Origin: an uncultured Gammaproteobacteria bacterium
GTDB lineage: Bacteria; Pseudomonadota; Gammaproteobacteria; PS1; Pseudothioglobaceae
Direction: 5' to 3'
NCBI GenBank assembly: GCA_902606745.1
Contig: CACLHR010000005.1
Coordinates: 1-64,000 of the forward strand
DNA length: 64,000 bases
The notes beneath the pieces were generated by a model. It did not search any database, was not told the origin of the DNA, and saw only the letters and a program-made list of their open reading frames with translations. Positions 19,195 through 27,377 of this stretch are shown piece after piece; within the stretch, counting starts at the first letter, position 1; each line of letters begins with the position of its first letter. Made by a program: the position numbers and the translations under genes.

Positions 19195-19917
19195 ATGAAT
19201 AAAGATAAATCCCACAACCACATTGGTCAAGAGATTGGTTTTACCGTTGATGATTGGAACGTATGTCAGTTGCCATCCCGCGCCGATATGAATGGACATT
19301 TTTGTAGATTGGAGGTGCTAAATGTTGATAAGCATGCCGAAGATCTTTATCATTCCTTTTCGGAAGATACTGATCAACATAATTGGACTTACTTGCCTTA
19401 TGGACCATTCAATGATTATGAATCTTTTTACCTATGGTTAAAAGATATTTGTTTGAGTACAGATCCTTTGTTTCATTCAGTTATTGATCAACACACTCAA
19501 TCTGCAGTAGGTTTAGTTAGTTATCTTCGAATTAATCCCAAGGTTGGCGTAATTGAGGTTGGGCATATACACTTTTCGCCTAAACTACAACAAACAGTAA
19601 TGTCAACAGAGGCCATGTACTTGATGATGCTAAGAGTCTTTGATGAATTGGGTTATCGTAGATATGAGTGGAAGTGTGACGCGCTTAATGCAAAATCACG
19701 CAAGTCGGCTAAACGACTTGGTTTCACTTTCGAAGGGGTATTTCGTCAGTCAACTATGTACAAGGGACGTAATCGAGATACAGCATGGTATGCGATTATT
19801 GACTCCGATTGGCCTAAGGTAAAGCAAGCATTTCAAAATTGGCTTGACCCTGAGAACTTTGATAAATCAGGACAACAAAAAACAAAACTTCAGATAACTT
19901 TAGATCTAGATAATTAA
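19195..19917 (+). CDS. GNAT-family acetyltransferase, RimJ/RimL-like
   Basis: 240 residues resembling the RimJ/RimL group: an N-terminal half with RLEVLNVDKHAEDLY and WTYLPYGPF, then AVGLVSYLRINPKVGVIEVGHI, and the hallmark end YEWKCDALNAKSRKSAKRLGFTFEG. This subgroup acetylates ribosomal protein N-termini or small substrates; the target here is unknown. TATACT at 19183-19188 lies only six bases before the ATG and no Shine-Dalgarno sequence is seen, so the mRNA may be leaderless. It converges with xerD, with a 4-base overlap of stop codons. Confidence 0.85.
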   Translation: MNKDKSHNHIGQEIGFTVDDWNVCQLPSRADMNGHFCRLEVLNVDKHAEDLYHSFSEDTDQHNWTYLPYGPFNDYESFYLWLKDICLSTDPLFHSVIDQHTQSAVGLVSYLRINPKVGVIEVGHIHFSPKLQQTVMSTEAMYLMMLRVFDELGYRRYEWKCDALNAKSRKSAKRLGFTFEGVFRQSTMYKGRNRDTAWYAIIDSDWPKVKQAFQNWLDPENFDKSGQQKTKLQITLDLDN

Positions 19918-20795
19918 CCCCTCGGATGATGTTTAGCGTGCTGCGCTTTTAACTGTGCATTTTGAATGTGTGTGTACAGTTGAGTACTAGAAATATCACT
20001 GTGACCTAGCATTAATTGCACGGAACGCAAATCAGCACCCTTTTGTACTAGATGGGTTGCAAAGGCATGACGGAGAGAGTGCGGAGAGAGTGGTTTGTTT
20101 ATTCCCACTTTATTGGCGTAAGCTTTAATAATATAAAAGAAGTTTTGCCGAGACATAGCTCTACCACGATTAGATAAAAAATAACTATCACTTTGGCCAT
20201 TTTTCAATAACACAGGCCTTACATTTGTCTCATATTGCGTCAAATAATCAATAGCTATTTCTCCCATAGGTAAAATTCTTTCTTTGTTTCCTTTACCGTG
20301 AATACGAATGAACTCTTCTTTCAAATTGATGTTGTGATAACTTAAATTGATAAGTTCGGATACTCTCAAGCCACAGGAATACAGTAGTTCAAGCATGGCT
20401 CGATCTCGCTGTCCAAAAAGACTGGAACTATTTGGAGCTTCAAGCAGTTTTTCTACTTCTTGTATATTTAAAAAGACAGGTAATTTTTTTTCTAACTTAG
20501 GGTGAGACAATTTCTCAGTAGGGTCTTTTTTTACGAGTTGATTAGTCAATAAGTATTGGTAAAAAGAATGAAGACAAGTTAGAATTCTTGCTTGTGTTGA
20601 TGAGCCTATATTATTTTTTTGTCTGTCAGAGAAATAATCTTGAATGTGTTTTGAATTGACTGAAGTGAACTGCTTTCCTGCTAGCCATTTGTTAAATATT
20701 TTAAGGTCAGAGCGATATGCAGCCAAGGTGTTTTTGCTAGCACCTGTGCTTAACCAGTAGAAATCGATAAATTGGTCTATCAACTCAGTATTCAT
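19914..20795 (-). CDS. xerD: Tyrosine recombinase XerD
   Basis: 293 residues, the length of chromosomal Xer recombinases. The N-terminal SAM-like core-binding domain is residues 1-~90. Catalytic residues are in SCGLRVSEL (Arg), HGKGNKER (Lys), HSLRHAFATHL (His-x-x-Arg), LGHSDISSTQLYTH (His and the nucleophile Tyr). With XerC it resolves chromosome dimers at dif. It lies downstream of rplS with a terminator in between, so it should have its own promoter. Size and absence of mobile-element neighbours argue against a phage integrase. Confidence 0.92.
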   Translation of the reverse strand: MNTELIDQFIDFYWLSTGASKNTLAAYRSDLKIFNKWLAGKQFTSVNSKHIQDYFSDRQKNNIGSSTQARILTCLHSFYQYLLTNQLVKKDPTEKLSHPKLEKKLPVFLNIQEVEKLLEAPNSSSLFGQRDRAMLELLYSCGLRVSELINLSYHNINLKEEFIRIHGKGNKERILPMGEIAIDYLTQYETNVRPVLLKNGQSDSYFLSNRGRAMSRQNFFYIIKAYANKVGINKPLSPHSLRHAFATHLVQKGADLRSVQLMLGHSDISSTQLYTHIQNAQLKAQHAKHHPRG

Positions 20796-20832
20796 TTGCT
20801 ATTATTCTACTTGAGTCGGTTGAAATCAGGGT

Positions 20833-20863
20833 AAAAAAAAATGCCAGTCTGAGTTGGCATTTA
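20833..20863 (-). terminator. Intrinsic terminator of rplS
   Basis: Read on the reverse strand: AATGCCA, 8-base loop, TGGCATT, then a run of at least seven T. The hairpin follows the rplS stop codon by about 15 bases, a standard factor-independent terminator. Confidence 0.8.
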
Positions 20864-20877
20864 TTCTATCTTTTATT

Positions 20878-21228
20878 TTATCTCTTTTTAAGCTTCTCTT
20901 TGATACGAGCAGCCCTACCAGTTAGGCCTCGAAGATAGTACAGTTTTGCCTTTCGTACTTTACCACTACGTTTAACAGAGATGCTGTCTATCATAGAAGA
21001 GTGCGTTTGGAATACTCTTTCAACACCTTCACCGTGAGAGATTTTTCTAACGGTGAAAGCAGAATTCAAACCACGATTTTTCTTAGCAATAACCACACCT
21101 TCAAAGGCTTGTAATCGCTCGCGAGTACCCTCACGAACTTTAACCTGAACAACAACTGAGTCACCAGGAGAAAATTCAGGTATATCTGACCTTAGTTGTT
21201 CACCTTCAACTTCATCAATTAAATTCAC
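20878..21228 (-). CDS. rplS: 50S ribosomal protein L19
   Basis: 116 residues when started at the GTG at 21228, giving [12 protein letters not shown], the usual L19 start. AAGG lies seven bases upstream of that GTG. A longer reading from 21294 would overlap the strong promoter and is rejected. Conserved segments include [35 protein letters not shown]-like [17 protein letters not shown] and KLYYLRGL. L19 sits at the 30S/50S interface. Unusually, it is alone with its own promoter and terminator, not at the end of an rpsP-rimM-trmD-rplS operon. Confidence 0.96.
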   Translation of the reverse strand: MNLIDEVEGEQLRSDIPEFSPGDSVVVQVKVREGTRERLQAFEGVVIAKKNRGLNSAFTVRKISHGEGVERVFQTHSSMIDSISVKRSGKVRKAKLYYLRGLTGRAARIKEKLKKR

Positions 21229-21262
21229 GTTGATACCTTGAGTGGTTTTAGAAAATCCGCTA

Positions 21263-21291
21263 ATTATACAGAGGTTTTTTATCCCACACAA
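21263..21291 (-). promoter_or_regulatory. Strong sigma-70 promoter of rplS
   Basis: Reverse strand: TTGTGT (21286-21291), exactly 17 bases, then TATAAT (21263-21268). The predicted start site lies about 28 bases before the GTG start of rplS. The match is close to consensus. Confidence 0.8.
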
Positions 21292-21463
21292 CATTCGCTA
21301 ATACATATATTGGTGGAAAGTGATAATTGCAATATTGAGTTGATTATTTATTAATAAATTTTTCTCATAATGTGATAATCAAACTCTCATTATTCTTTCT
21401 ATTATTGAAACTCCTGAATAAGAGTATGGGATAATTACGCGCATTGCATTGTAAGAATAAATA

Positions 21464-22897
21464 ATGGGCAAGATTACTGGTTTTTTAGAGTTAGATAGGG
21501 AAGTTGAGTCATATCGTGATGTAGATATACGTATCAATGATTACGATGAAATATTTTCAGGTGACCATAACCTGAATCAATTGCAAGAACAAGGTTCACG
21601 TTGTATGGATTGCGGTGTGCCTTTTTGCCAGTCTTCAGACGGATGTCCAATAGATAACTTAATTCCTGAATGGAATGATCTTGTGTATAACAATGAATGG
21701 CGTAATGCGCTAGAACGACTTCAGAAAACGAATAATTTTCCTGAATTCACTGGCCGAGTTTGTCCTGCGCCTTGTGAGGGCTCTTGTGTACTGGGTTTGA
21801 TCGACCCTGCAGTAACGATCAAAAATATTGAGCTTGCAATTGTTGACAAGGGTTTTGATGAAGGTTGGATTAAAGCCAGAAAAGTTACTGAACGCTCAGG
21901 CAAGAAAGTTGCAGTTGTTGGTTCTGGTCCCGCTGGACTTGCAGCTGCTGATGAACTCAATCAGATGGGGCACTCTGTTAAAGTTTATGAGAGAAGCGAT
22001 AGAATAGGTGGGTTATTGATGTATGGCATTCCCAATATGAAGTTGGGGAAAGACGTTGTTGATCGTCGTATTAATCTTCTAAGAGCAGAAGGAATTCAGT
22101 TCATTACCGATACAGATATCGGTCAAGACATCTCAACAGCAGAATTACAAGCACAATTTGATGCAATTGTTTTCACCACTGGCGCAACCAAAGCGCGTGA
22201 CTTACCTGCTGAAAATCGTGATGCCAAAGGTATTTATCCAGCTATGGATTATTTGACAGCAAACACTAAGAGTCTTCTTGATACTGGACATGTTAACCAA
22301 GATGAGTTTTCTGCAACAGGTAGGGATGTTATTGTCATTGGTGGTGGTGACACTGGAACTGATTGTATTGGCACTGCAATAAGACAAGGTCCAAAATCAT
22401 TAGTCAACTTTGAACTTATGAGCCAACCTCCTGTTGACCGTTCTGAAAATAACCCTTGGCCACAATGGCCAACTATCTTTCGCGTTGATTATGGTCACGA
22501 AGAGGCTCAATCTGTCTTTGGTCAAGATCCTAGACACTATCAGTTACTAACAAAGGCTTTTATAAAAGATGACAATGGCAATGTTAGTGGTCTAAAGACA
22601 ATCAATGTTGAATTCGAAGAAGGCAAATTAAATGAAATTGCTGGTACTGAAAAGACTTGGGATGCACAATTAGTTTTGCTTTCAATGGGCTTTGTTTCAC
22701 CCGAGCACTATTTAAGTGAAGACGCCAATATCAATTTAGATGAGCGTGGAAATTATAAAGCTGATTATGGTGAATACAGTACATCAAAATCAGGAATATT
22801 TACTGCTGGGGATTGTCGTAGAGGACAATCCTTGGTTGTATGGGCAATTAATGAAGGTCGTGGTGTCGCTAAAAGCGTGAACACATATCTTTCTTAA
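21464..22897 (+). CDS. gltD: Glutamate synthase (NADPH) small subunit
   Basis: 477 residues, standard GltD length and ends. The N-terminal Fe-S domain has [24 protein letters not shown] and CPAPCEGSC cysteines (about residues 46-109). The FAD site is [15 protein letters not shown] near residue 150 and the NADPH site [11 protein letters not shown] near 290. [16 protein letters not shown] is typical of true GltD. It delivers NADPH electrons to GltB for ammonia assimilation. gltB is not next to it. DsrL, a relative in sulfur oxidisers, is longer; this gene's proximity to dsrCMK raises that thought, but its length and sequence fit GltD. Confidence 0.93.
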   Translation: MGKITGFLELDREVESYRDVDIRINDYDEIFSGDHNLNQLQEQGSRCMDCGVPFCQSSDGCPIDNLIPEWNDLVYNNEWRNALERLQKTNNFPEFTGRVCPAPCEGSCVLGLIDPAVTIKNIELAIVDKGFDEGWIKARKVTERSGKKVAVVGSGPAGLAAADELNQMGHSVKVYERSDRIGGLLMYGIPNMKLGKDVVDRRINLLRAEGIQFITDTDIGQDISTAELQAQFDAIVFTTGATKARDLPAENRDAKGIYPAMDYLTANTKSLLDTGHVNQDEFSATGRDVIVIGGGDTGTDCIGTAIRQGPKSLVNFELMSQPPVDRSENNPWPQWPTIFRVDYGHEEAQSVFGQDPRHYQLLTKAFIKDDNGNVSGLKTINVEFEEGKLNEIAGTEKTWDAQLVLLSMGFVSPEHYLSEDANINLDERGNYKADYGEYSTSKSGIFTAGDCRRGQSLVVWAINEGRGVAKSVNTYLS

Positions 22898-22917
22898 CAA
22901 ACTCTCAATTTATGATT

Positions 22918-22935
22918 ACCTAGCAGTTGCTAGGT
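22918..22935 (+). other. Perfect hairpin after gltD
   Basis: ACCTAGCA-GT-TGCTAGGT is a perfect 8-bp inverted repeat with a 2-base centre, 20 bases after the gltD stop. No T-tract follows, so it may be an RNA-stabilising hairpin or protein site rather than a classic terminator. Confidence 0.45.
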
Positions 22936-23006
22936 CTAAATTATTATAAGATTCTGAAGATTTAACCTATTTTTGTTTTTGATAGCAGTAAAATCATCCC
23001 TTAAAT

Positions 23007-23033
23007 ATATCAAATTTTTTTGTAATTTGATAT
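23007..23033. promoter_or_regulatory. Inverted repeat upstream of dsrC, candidate operator
   Basis: ATATCAAAT (23007-23015) and ATTTGATAT (23025-23033) form a perfect 9-bp inverted repeat with a 9-base T-rich spacer, about 38 bases upstream of the dsrC ATG. This is a plausible binding site for a regulator of the dsrCMK genes; no regulator gene is adjacent. Confidence 0.4.
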
Positions 23034-23070
23034 TTTGATAGATAAAATCAAGAGCAGGGTTTAATTAGAG

Positions 23071-23394
23071 ATGGCTGAAATACTTGGCGCAGAGATTGAT
23101 GAAGAGGGTTTCCTTTTAAAGATGGCTGATTGGAGTGAAGAGATTGCACTAGCAATGGCAGCTGAAGACGACATTGATTTGTCTCCAGAGCATTGGGAGG
23201 TGATTAATTTTCTTCGAGAATACTATATAGAATATGAATTTGCTCCTGCAGTGCGTATTCTTACAAAAGCAATCGCTAAGAAGTTGGGTAATGACAAAGG
23301 TAATTCACGTTATTTGTACTCACTTTTTCCTTATGGCCCTGCTAAACAAGGATGTCGATTTGCAGGCCTGCCAAAGCCAACCGGTTGCGTTTAA
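23071..23394 (+). CDS. dsrC: DsrC-type sulfur carrier protein
   Basis: 107 residues of the DsrC/TusE/RspA family. The flexible C-terminal arm GCRFAGLPKPTGCV carries two cysteines 11 residues apart, Cys95 and the penultimate Cys106. This pair defines true DsrC, which forms a sulfur-bridged trisulfide; TusE has only the last one. In sulfur oxidisers DsrC delivers sulfur to reverse dissimilatory sulfite reductase, and DsrMK handles the thiol/disulfide redox couple. It is followed after 64 bases by dsrM. dsrAB, dsrEFH and the other dsr genes are not in this window. Confidence 0.93.
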   Translation: MAEILGAEIDEEGFLLKMADWSEEIALAMAAEDDIDLSPEHWEVINFLREYYIEYEFAPAVRILTKAIAKKLGNDKGNSRYLYSLFPYGPAKQGCRFAGLPKPTGCV

Positions 23395-23458
23395 AGCTTA
23401 CCGAGAACTTTTATTAGCAAATTCTTTATTAGCCATCCTAAGTATTGGATAAAGTCAT

Positions 23459-24232
23459 ATGTCACTGACAAGCATTATATTTACATTGTTTTGTTACTTT
23501 TCGCTTTTGCTATTTTTTATAGGGTTAAGCTATAAGATAATTCAATATTGGCAGACACCAGTACCGCTTAAAATTCCAATTACTCCTGCTCCATTAAAGG
23601 TTTCAGGAGTATTTATGCGAATGATTCGAGAAGTTCTACTCTTTGAGAGTTTATTCAAATCCAGTAAATGGACTTGGTTTTTTGGTTGGATATTTCATTT
23701 CGCTTTAGTTTTACTTTTCTTACGTCATTTGGTTTATTTTTGGCCTGGGGAAATACCTGCAATATTAATGAAGACTGAACCCTTTAAATATGCCGCTTTT
23801 CCTCTTATTATCGGTCTATTAGGATTATTTGGTAGGAGATTATTTGTAGATAGAGTGAGATATATCTCTGCACCCTCAGATTACTTGATGTTAGTTCTTT
23901 TGATAGTAATCGGTGGAAGTGGAATGTTGATGACATTTGCACATAACCATCCAAACATACTTTTAGTGAAAAGCTTTGCAGTAGGTTTGATTACTCTTAA
24001 TTGGTCTGAATTACCGAGTGATTTACTTTTTTTAGCGCATATTTTTTTGGTATTCATACTTATTGCTATTTTTCCAATATCAAAATTATTGCATGCACCA
24101 GGAGTATTCTTTTCACCTACACTGAATCAGGTGGATAATGCCCGTAATAAGAGACATATTTCGTCTTGGGCTAGGCAGAAAGAAACAGACAAGGAAGTTT
24201 CCATAGAACAAAATTCAGAAAAGGATGAGTAG
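23459..24232 (+). CDS. dsrM: DsrM-like membrane cytochrome b subunit
   Basis: 257 residues with about five hydrophobic segments (roughly 4-25, 75-95, 110-125, 142-160, 185-208), and histidines such as those in GWIFHFALVLLFLRHL and HIFLVF that could ligate b-hemes. This matches the NarI-like DsrM/HmeC family, which exchanges electrons with the quinone pool. The C-terminal tail (about 215-257) is charged and cytoplasmic. Its stop is followed 2 bases later by dsrK, and DsrMK is the minimal conserved Dsr membrane module. NarI itself is excluded by the neighbour. Confidence 0.88.
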   Translation: MSLTSIIFTLFCYFSLLLFFIGLSYKIIQYWQTPVPLKIPITPAPLKVSGVFMRMIREVLLFESLFKSSKWTWFFGWIFHFALVLLFLRHLVYFWPGEIPAILMKTEPFKYAAFPLIIGLLGLFGRRLFVDRVRYISAPSDYLMLVLLIVIGGSGMLMTFAHNHPNILLVKSFAVGLITLNWSELPSDLLFLAHIFLVFILIAIFPISKLLHAPGVFFSPTLNQVDNARNKRHISSWARQKETDKEVSIEQNSEKDE

Positions 24233-24234
24233 TT

Positions 24235-25785
24235 GTGGCTGAAGTTGACATAGATAAACTACAAACTTATATCAAGATTCCAGCAATCCAAAAAGATTCT
24301 ATGGCAGGAGATGGTCCTTTTAAAGCAAGTGCAGAAATTCAAGAGCATCTAGGCTTTCCTAGAGAAAAGGTTGAAAACTGGCAACAAGTTGCGATTGAGA
24401 AAATGGCAGAAACCACTTCCAAGTATCGTTCTGTCCAAGTTTTTTTGGATACCTGTGTGAAATGCGGAGCATGTACTGATAAGTGCCATTATTACTTAGG
24501 CACTTCTGATCCAAAAAATATGCCAGTTGCAAGACAAGATTTATTTCGAAGTGTATATCGAAGACATTTTACTTTTGCTGGAAAATATTTCCCTAAACTG
24601 GTTGGAGCTAAGGAGCTTGATGATGCAATGCTTGATGATTGGTATAACTACTTTCATCAATGCTCTCAGTGTCGTCGTTGCGCAGTTTTCTGCCCTTATG
24701 GCATTGATACAGCAGAAATTTCAATGGCAGCTCGGGAGGTAATGAATGTTATCGGTGTTGGACAGAAGTATAGCAACCAAATATTGGGAAGAATAAATAA
24801 AATTGGTAATAATTTAGGTATGCCGGAGCCAGCGCTCAGAGACACGCTGCTTGACCTTGAAGAAGAAATTGAAAAAGAGACGGGCATTACTGTCAAGTTG
24901 CCCTTGGACAAAGAACATGCTGAGGTCTTGATGGTCACTCCCTCTGCTGATTTTTTTGCCGAACCACACATCGATGGTCTTATCGGTTATGCAAAAGTTT
25001 TTCATCAGAGTGCTGTTACTTGGACCATGAGTTCATACGCTTCTGAGGCGGCAAATTTTGGTATGTTTATAGGCAGTTATGAAGTGATGCGTCAAGGTGC
25101 CTTACGAATACGCAAAGCTGCCCTTGACTTAGGTGTCAGTCGTATAGTCGTTGGTGAATGTGGACATGCATGGCGTGTCGCTTATAGTTTCTGGAATACT
25201 CTTTCAGGTATTGGCGGTGGTGCCATTGATGAATATGCATTAAAACTGCAAAGGCAATTGGATAGTAACTATCCGCAACCACAGCACATTATTGAATTTA
25301 CCTATGACTTGATTAAAAAAGGGATGTTGACATTCGATAAAACCAAGAACGATCATCGCAAGGTAACTTTCCATGATTCATGCAATGTAGCTCGTGGAAG
25401 TAATATGGGTAATATTGAAAATGGTCAATTCATCTTGCCGAGAGAAGTTATCAAAGCTGCTTGCAATCATTTTGCTGATATGCCAAATTCGACCATTAAA
25501 GCCTCCACATTTTGTTGCGGCGGCGGCGGCGGTTTATTGACTGATGACCTTATTGAGCTTCGGATCAAAGGCGCAATGCCAAGAATGCAAGCCTTAAAGC
25601 AAAGTCAAGAAAATGATGGTGTGAATACTTTGGCAGCAATCTGTGCTATTTGCAAATCACAGTTTAGCAAAGTTTTGCCAAACTATGACTTTGACCCGTA
25701 CATGATAGTTAGTGTGCATCAATTGGTTAGTGATGCTCTAGTTCTCAGTGATAAATCTCAGACAAAGACAGAGGATTCTTTATAG
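24235..25785 (+). CDS. dsrK: DsrK-like heterodisulfide reductase (HdrD-type) Fe-S subunit
   Basis: 516 residues from a GTG start. Two [4Fe-4S] ferredoxin-type motifs are present: Cys74-77-80-84 (CVKCGACTDKC) and Cys143-146-149-153 (CSQCRRCAVFC). The C-terminal part has two CCG-type cysteine groups, around DSCNVARG to CCGGGGG and then CAICKSQF, as in HdrD/HdrB where they hold the catalytic noncubane cluster. With DsrM it is thought to oxidise or reduce the DsrC cysteine couple against quinone. The gene ends in a 6-base convergent overlap with amiC, so no dsrL, J, O or P follows. Confidence 0.92.
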   Translation: MAEVDIDKLQTYIKIPAIQKDSMAGDGPFKASAEIQEHLGFPREKVENWQQVAIEKMAETTSKYRSVQVFLDTCVKCGACTDKCHYYLGTSDPKNMPVARQDLFRSVYRRHFTFAGKYFPKLVGAKELDDAMLDDWYNYFHQCSQCRRCAVFCPYGIDTAEISMAAREVMNVIGVGQKYSNQILGRINKIGNNLGMPEPALRDTLLDLEEEIEKETGITVKLPLDKEHAEVLMVTPSADFFAEPHIDGLIGYAKVFHQSAVTWTMSSYASEAANFGMFIGSYEVMRQGALRIRKAALDLGVSRIVVGECGHAWRVAYSFWNTLSGIGGGAIDEYALKLQRQLDSNYPQPQHIIEFTYDLIKKGMLTFDKTKNDHRKVTFHDSCNVARGSNMGNIENGQFILPREVIKAACNHFADMPNSTIKASTFCCGGGGGLLTDDLIELRIKGAMPRMQALKQSQENDGVNTLAAICAICKSQFSKVLPNYDFDPYMIVSVHQLVSDALVLSDKSQTKTEDSL

Positions 25786-26910
25786 GGGATTTTCGATTTT
25801 GTGGTAATAATCTATGATACCCTGGTAGATTGAGTTGGCTATTTTTTGCTGCTGTTTGCTATTAGTTAAACGTTTTTCTTGAGTGGGGTTTGAGATGAAA
25901 GCCGTCTCAACCAAAACTGAAGGGATTGCAGGGGTTTTTAGCACAACGAAGTTGGCTGTTTGAGGTTCTTTTTTGTGGACAGGGCCGATTTTTTTAAGTT
26001 GGTTCAATATTTCATTGGCAAGCTGTTGCGATTGAATGTCACGGTCTTTTCTGGAAAAATCAGTGAGTATATTCTTTAAGAACTGGTCACTGTCAATTAC
26101 CATCTCTACGCCTCCGAATTGATCGACTGAGTTCTGAGATTGCTCTAATTGCTTGGCTAACTTGCTGTTGTTACCTTTTTCACTCAAGGTATAGATTGAA
26201 GCCCCTTCGGCACTTGTACTCTCTACAGAATCAGCATGGATAGAAATGAACATCGTGGCTTTTTCCCTTTGAGCTATAGTGATTCGTTTTGTAAGAGGAA
26301 TATAGTAATCACCGCTTCGAGTTAGGACAGCTGTTAAATCTGGGTTTTGATTAATTGTGGCAACTAGTTTCTTTGCGATTGCTAAATTAACATCTTTTTC
26401 TCGAGAATTATTCTTTCCAATCGCTCCGTAATCTTCACCTCCATGACCGGCATCAACCAATATAACTTTCTTTTTAATAGGCAATTCTTGTTCAATTGGG
26501 TCGACAGTTTCTAAAACATCTGATTCTAGGTCAATAACATCAATTACTAGGCGGTGATATCTGTATTTTGCATTTGGAGGCAATGTGAAATGTTTGACAA
26601 TGTAATCTTTGTTGGTGTGAAAGATGAGTTTAATTGTTTCTCGGTCACGTTTAATGAGGGTTTTCTTTATACGTTTATCTTCAAAAAAAATATGGGAAAA
26701 GGTTTCAGATAATACTTCAGCATCATCAACACTTAAAATGATATAGTTGCTATCTTCTGATATGCTGAAGAGAGTGTCCTCTTCAGTATCAATCACGATA
26801 CGAGTATGATCTGGAGCCGTCCAATAACGAAAATCATACAATGTTGTTTTGTCTTCAGCACCCACTGAAGAGATCCACAGTACAAAAAACAGTATTAAGT
26901 AGTTGCGCAC
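25780..26910 (-). CDS. amiC: N-acetylmuramoyl-L-alanine amidase (AmiC/AmiB type)
   Basis: 376 residues. A signal peptide is visible (MRNYLILFFVLWISSVGAED). An AMIN-like localisation domain occupies about 20-125. Then comes Amidase_3: VDAGHGGEDYGAIG near 155 (zinc His), REKDVNLAIAKKL with the catalytic-region Glu, SIHADSV (zinc His) and PSVLVETAFISNP with the second catalytic Glu. It cleaves the amide linking stem peptide to MurNAc during septum splitting in the periplasm. It overlaps tsaE by 16 bases. The tsaE-amiC order is common in gammaproteobacteria (before mutL). Confidence 0.93.
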   Translation of the reverse strand: MRNYLILFFVLWISSVGAEDKTTLYDFRYWTAPDHTRIVIDTEEDTLFSISEDSNYIILSVDDAEVLSETFSHIFFEDKRIKKTLIKRDRETIKLIFHTNKDYIVKHFTLPPNAKYRYHRLVIDVIDLESDVLETVDPIEQELPIKKKVILVDAGHGGEDYGAIGKNNSREKDVNLAIAKKLVATINQNPDLTAVLTRSGDYYIPLTKRITIAQREKATMFISIHADSVESTSAEGASIYTLSEKGNNSKLAKQLEQSQNSVDQFGGVEMVIDSDQFLKNILTDFSRKDRDIQSQQLANEILNQLKKIGPVHKKEPQTANFVVLKTPAIPSVLVETAFISNPTQEKRLTNSKQQQKIANSIYQGIIDYYHKIENPL

Positions 26911-27377
26911 TTAGTAACTTCTTTTCCTTCTTCAGTGTGGGATTTTATATTGATTTTCCTTTGATTCCCGTCACCACTAAGAGTAATGGAGATGTCAGCT
27001 TTTGCGATAGCTCCTTTGCCCAATTCTGGCCACTCTATGAGCTGCAAATGTCCTAGTAAAAGGTAATCACGAATACCGATATATTCTAGTTCTTGAGGGT
27101 CATTCAACCGATAACAATCCATATGGTGAATGTTGATCACTTCATTTTGATAGCTCTCTACCAATGAATAGGTCGGACTTTTAATTCGTTCAAAGCCAAA
27201 ATATTCGATAAAGCCTTGAGCTAAAGCTGTTTTACCTATACCCAATTCACCAATTAAATAGATAACGAAAGTACTTTGAAGTGACGAGCAGCAATGTGCT
27301 AGCCTCCCAGCAAGGGTCCTTGTTTCATTAAGATTATTAACAACTAATTCCAAAATAATAAATAGAGATAAACGCAC
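26895..27377 (-). CDS. tsaE: tRNA threonylcarbamoyladenosine biosynthesis ATPase TsaE
   Basis: 160 residues from GTG 27377; a TTG at 27353 giving MELVVNNLNETRT is an equally plausible start. Walker A is GELGIGKTALAQG (usually GDLGAGKTT), followed by KSPTYSLVESY and HHMDCYRL and a Walker-B-like LQLIEWPELG. TsaE works with TsaB and TsaD to make t6A on ANN-decoding tRNAs. It overlaps the end of the antiporter gene and the start of amiC. Confidence 0.92.
   Translation of the reverse strand: MRLSLFIILELVVNNLNETRTLAGRLAHCCSSLQSTFVIYLIGELGIGKTALAQGFIEYFGFERIKSPTYSLVESYQNEVINIHHMDCYRLNDPQELEYIGIRDYLLLGHLQLIEWPELGKGAIAKADISITLSGDGNQRKINIKSHTEEGKEVTKCATT

Noticed and set aside
21229-21294. N-terminal extension of L19 starting at 21294
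   Set aside because: It would cover the strong rplS promoter and add residues not found in L19; the GTG at 21228 has a ribosome site and gives the normal start.
21464-22897. DsrL instead of GltD, because dsrCMK follows
   Set aside because: Length (477 residues) and sequence signatures are those of GltD; DsrL is longer with an extra C-terminal iron-sulfur region, absent here.
22918-22935. Intrinsic terminator for gltD
   Set aside because: The hairpin is perfect but has no T-tract; kept only as a hairpin feature.
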